From an uncultured Lachnospiraceae bacterium (GTDB lineage Bacteria > Bacillota > Clostridia > Lachnospirales > Lachnospiraceae), in the NCBI GenBank assembly GCA_958444395.1, contig CAUCOL010000146.1:1-5408 (forward strand): DNA of 5,408 bases, written 5' to 3'. Positions 5,109 to 5,408 of this stretch are shown here, in pieces. The translations under genes and the position numbers were made by a program. The number at the start of each line of letters is the position of its first letter. Positions within the stretch are counted from its first letter, which is position 1. A model generated the notes under the pieces. It saw only the letters and a program-made list of their open reading frames with translations. It did no database searches and had not been told where the DNA came from.

Positions 5109-5408
5109 GTGTTAGATACGATATTGGATTATATAAAAGCATTCTTTCGCTCCAGGTTATTACCTGTCAGCGTTGTTTTTATCATATTATTTTCCATACT
5201 GGTAAATCGTATGTTTGAACTGCAGATCGTACTGAGCAGTTCCATAATAGAAAGTGGTGTCAGCAATACGACCAAAACACGTACCTTAAAGGCGGCCCGT
5301 GGTAAGATCTACGACTGTAACGGTACACTGCTGGCTTATAATAAATTGTCGTATAATGTCGTATTTACCAATACGGACAAGGTGTCAAAGATGACCAGTG
5401 AAGAAAAA
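5109..5408 (+). CDS. mrdA: Penicillin-binding protein 2 (PBP2/MrdA), N-terminal part (3' end outside window)
   Basis: The first 100 codons of a class B penicillin-binding protein are present, running to the last base of the window. PBP2 is the elongasome transpeptidase that cross-links new lateral-wall peptidoglycan, paired with RodA. Seen: a short cytoplasmic segment, one signal-anchor helix (about 17-33), and the start of the dimerisation/pedestal domain with Arg64-Gly-Lys-Ile-Tyr-Asp-Cys-Asn-Gly-Thr-Leu-Leu-Ala, matching the class B 'R-G-x-I-x-D-x-N-G-x-x-L-A' motif; the common Arg in D-R-N-G is Cys70 here. The catalytic Ser-x-x-Lys region is beyond the window. GTG 5109 is the only sensible start: this frame is closed by TGA at 5079-5081 and has no ATG between. 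A modest AAAGGCAGG (5091-5099) lies 9 nt upstream. Its position after mreBCD supports PBP2 rather than another class B PBP. Confidence 0.92.
   Translation, partial: MLDTILDYIKAFFRSRLLPVSVVFIILFSILVNRMFELQIVLSSSIIESGVSNTTKTRTLKAARGKIYDCNGTLLAYNKLSYNVVFTNTDKVSKMTSEEK

Noticed and set aside
1..5408. CRISPR array, tRNA/rRNA gene, insertion sequence or phage element
   Set aside because: No regularly spaced direct repeats, RNA-gene sequence, transposase or integrase, or terminal repeats were found on either strand.

Overview
The window looks like chromosomal core DNA from an anaerobic Gram-positive member of the Clostridia, most likely Lachnospiraceae. The reasons are the gene order miaA - Met-gamma-lyase-family gene - radC - mreB - mreC - mreD - mrdA, the purine-rich Shine-Dalgarno sites, frequent GTG starts, a base composition near half G+C, and an atypical MreB of a kind I associate (from memory) with this family. 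All recognisable genes lie on the + strand. No tRNA, rRNA, mobile element or CRISPR array was seen.

Layout. Positions 1-291 are the 3' end of miaA (tRNA A37 prenyltransferase). After a purine-rich gap, 347-1642 is a complete PLP-dependent 'methionine gamma-lyase family / aluminium resistance' protein. A 155-nt gap with nested inverted repeats leads to radC (best start 1798, ending 2517). The elongasome genes follow: mreB (2586-3599), mreC (3667-4530), mreD (4527-5045) and the first 100 codons of mrdA/PBP2 (from 5109, cut by the window end).

Function. mreB, mreC, mreD and PBP2 encode an actin-like scaffold, two membrane adaptors and the transpeptidase that build the lateral wall. mreC and mreD overlap by 4 nt, so they are probably translationally coupled. 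The mreB-mreC gap carries an 8-bp hairpin, and the mreD-mrdA gap carries a possible 9-codon ORF whose stop lies one base before the mrdA GTG. miaA, the lyase-like gene and radC are neighbours with no obvious shared pathway.

Main points for a second look are: the MreB ATPase-site substitutions (Lys at the usual catalytic Glu, and Asn-Met-Gly-Ala-Asp in place of the usual phosphate-2 Asp-Ile-Gly-Gly-Gly); the marked excess of GATC across the window; and the small RNA-level elements in the intergenic gaps. I see no clearly new biological system; this is mostly an ordinary housekeeping region.
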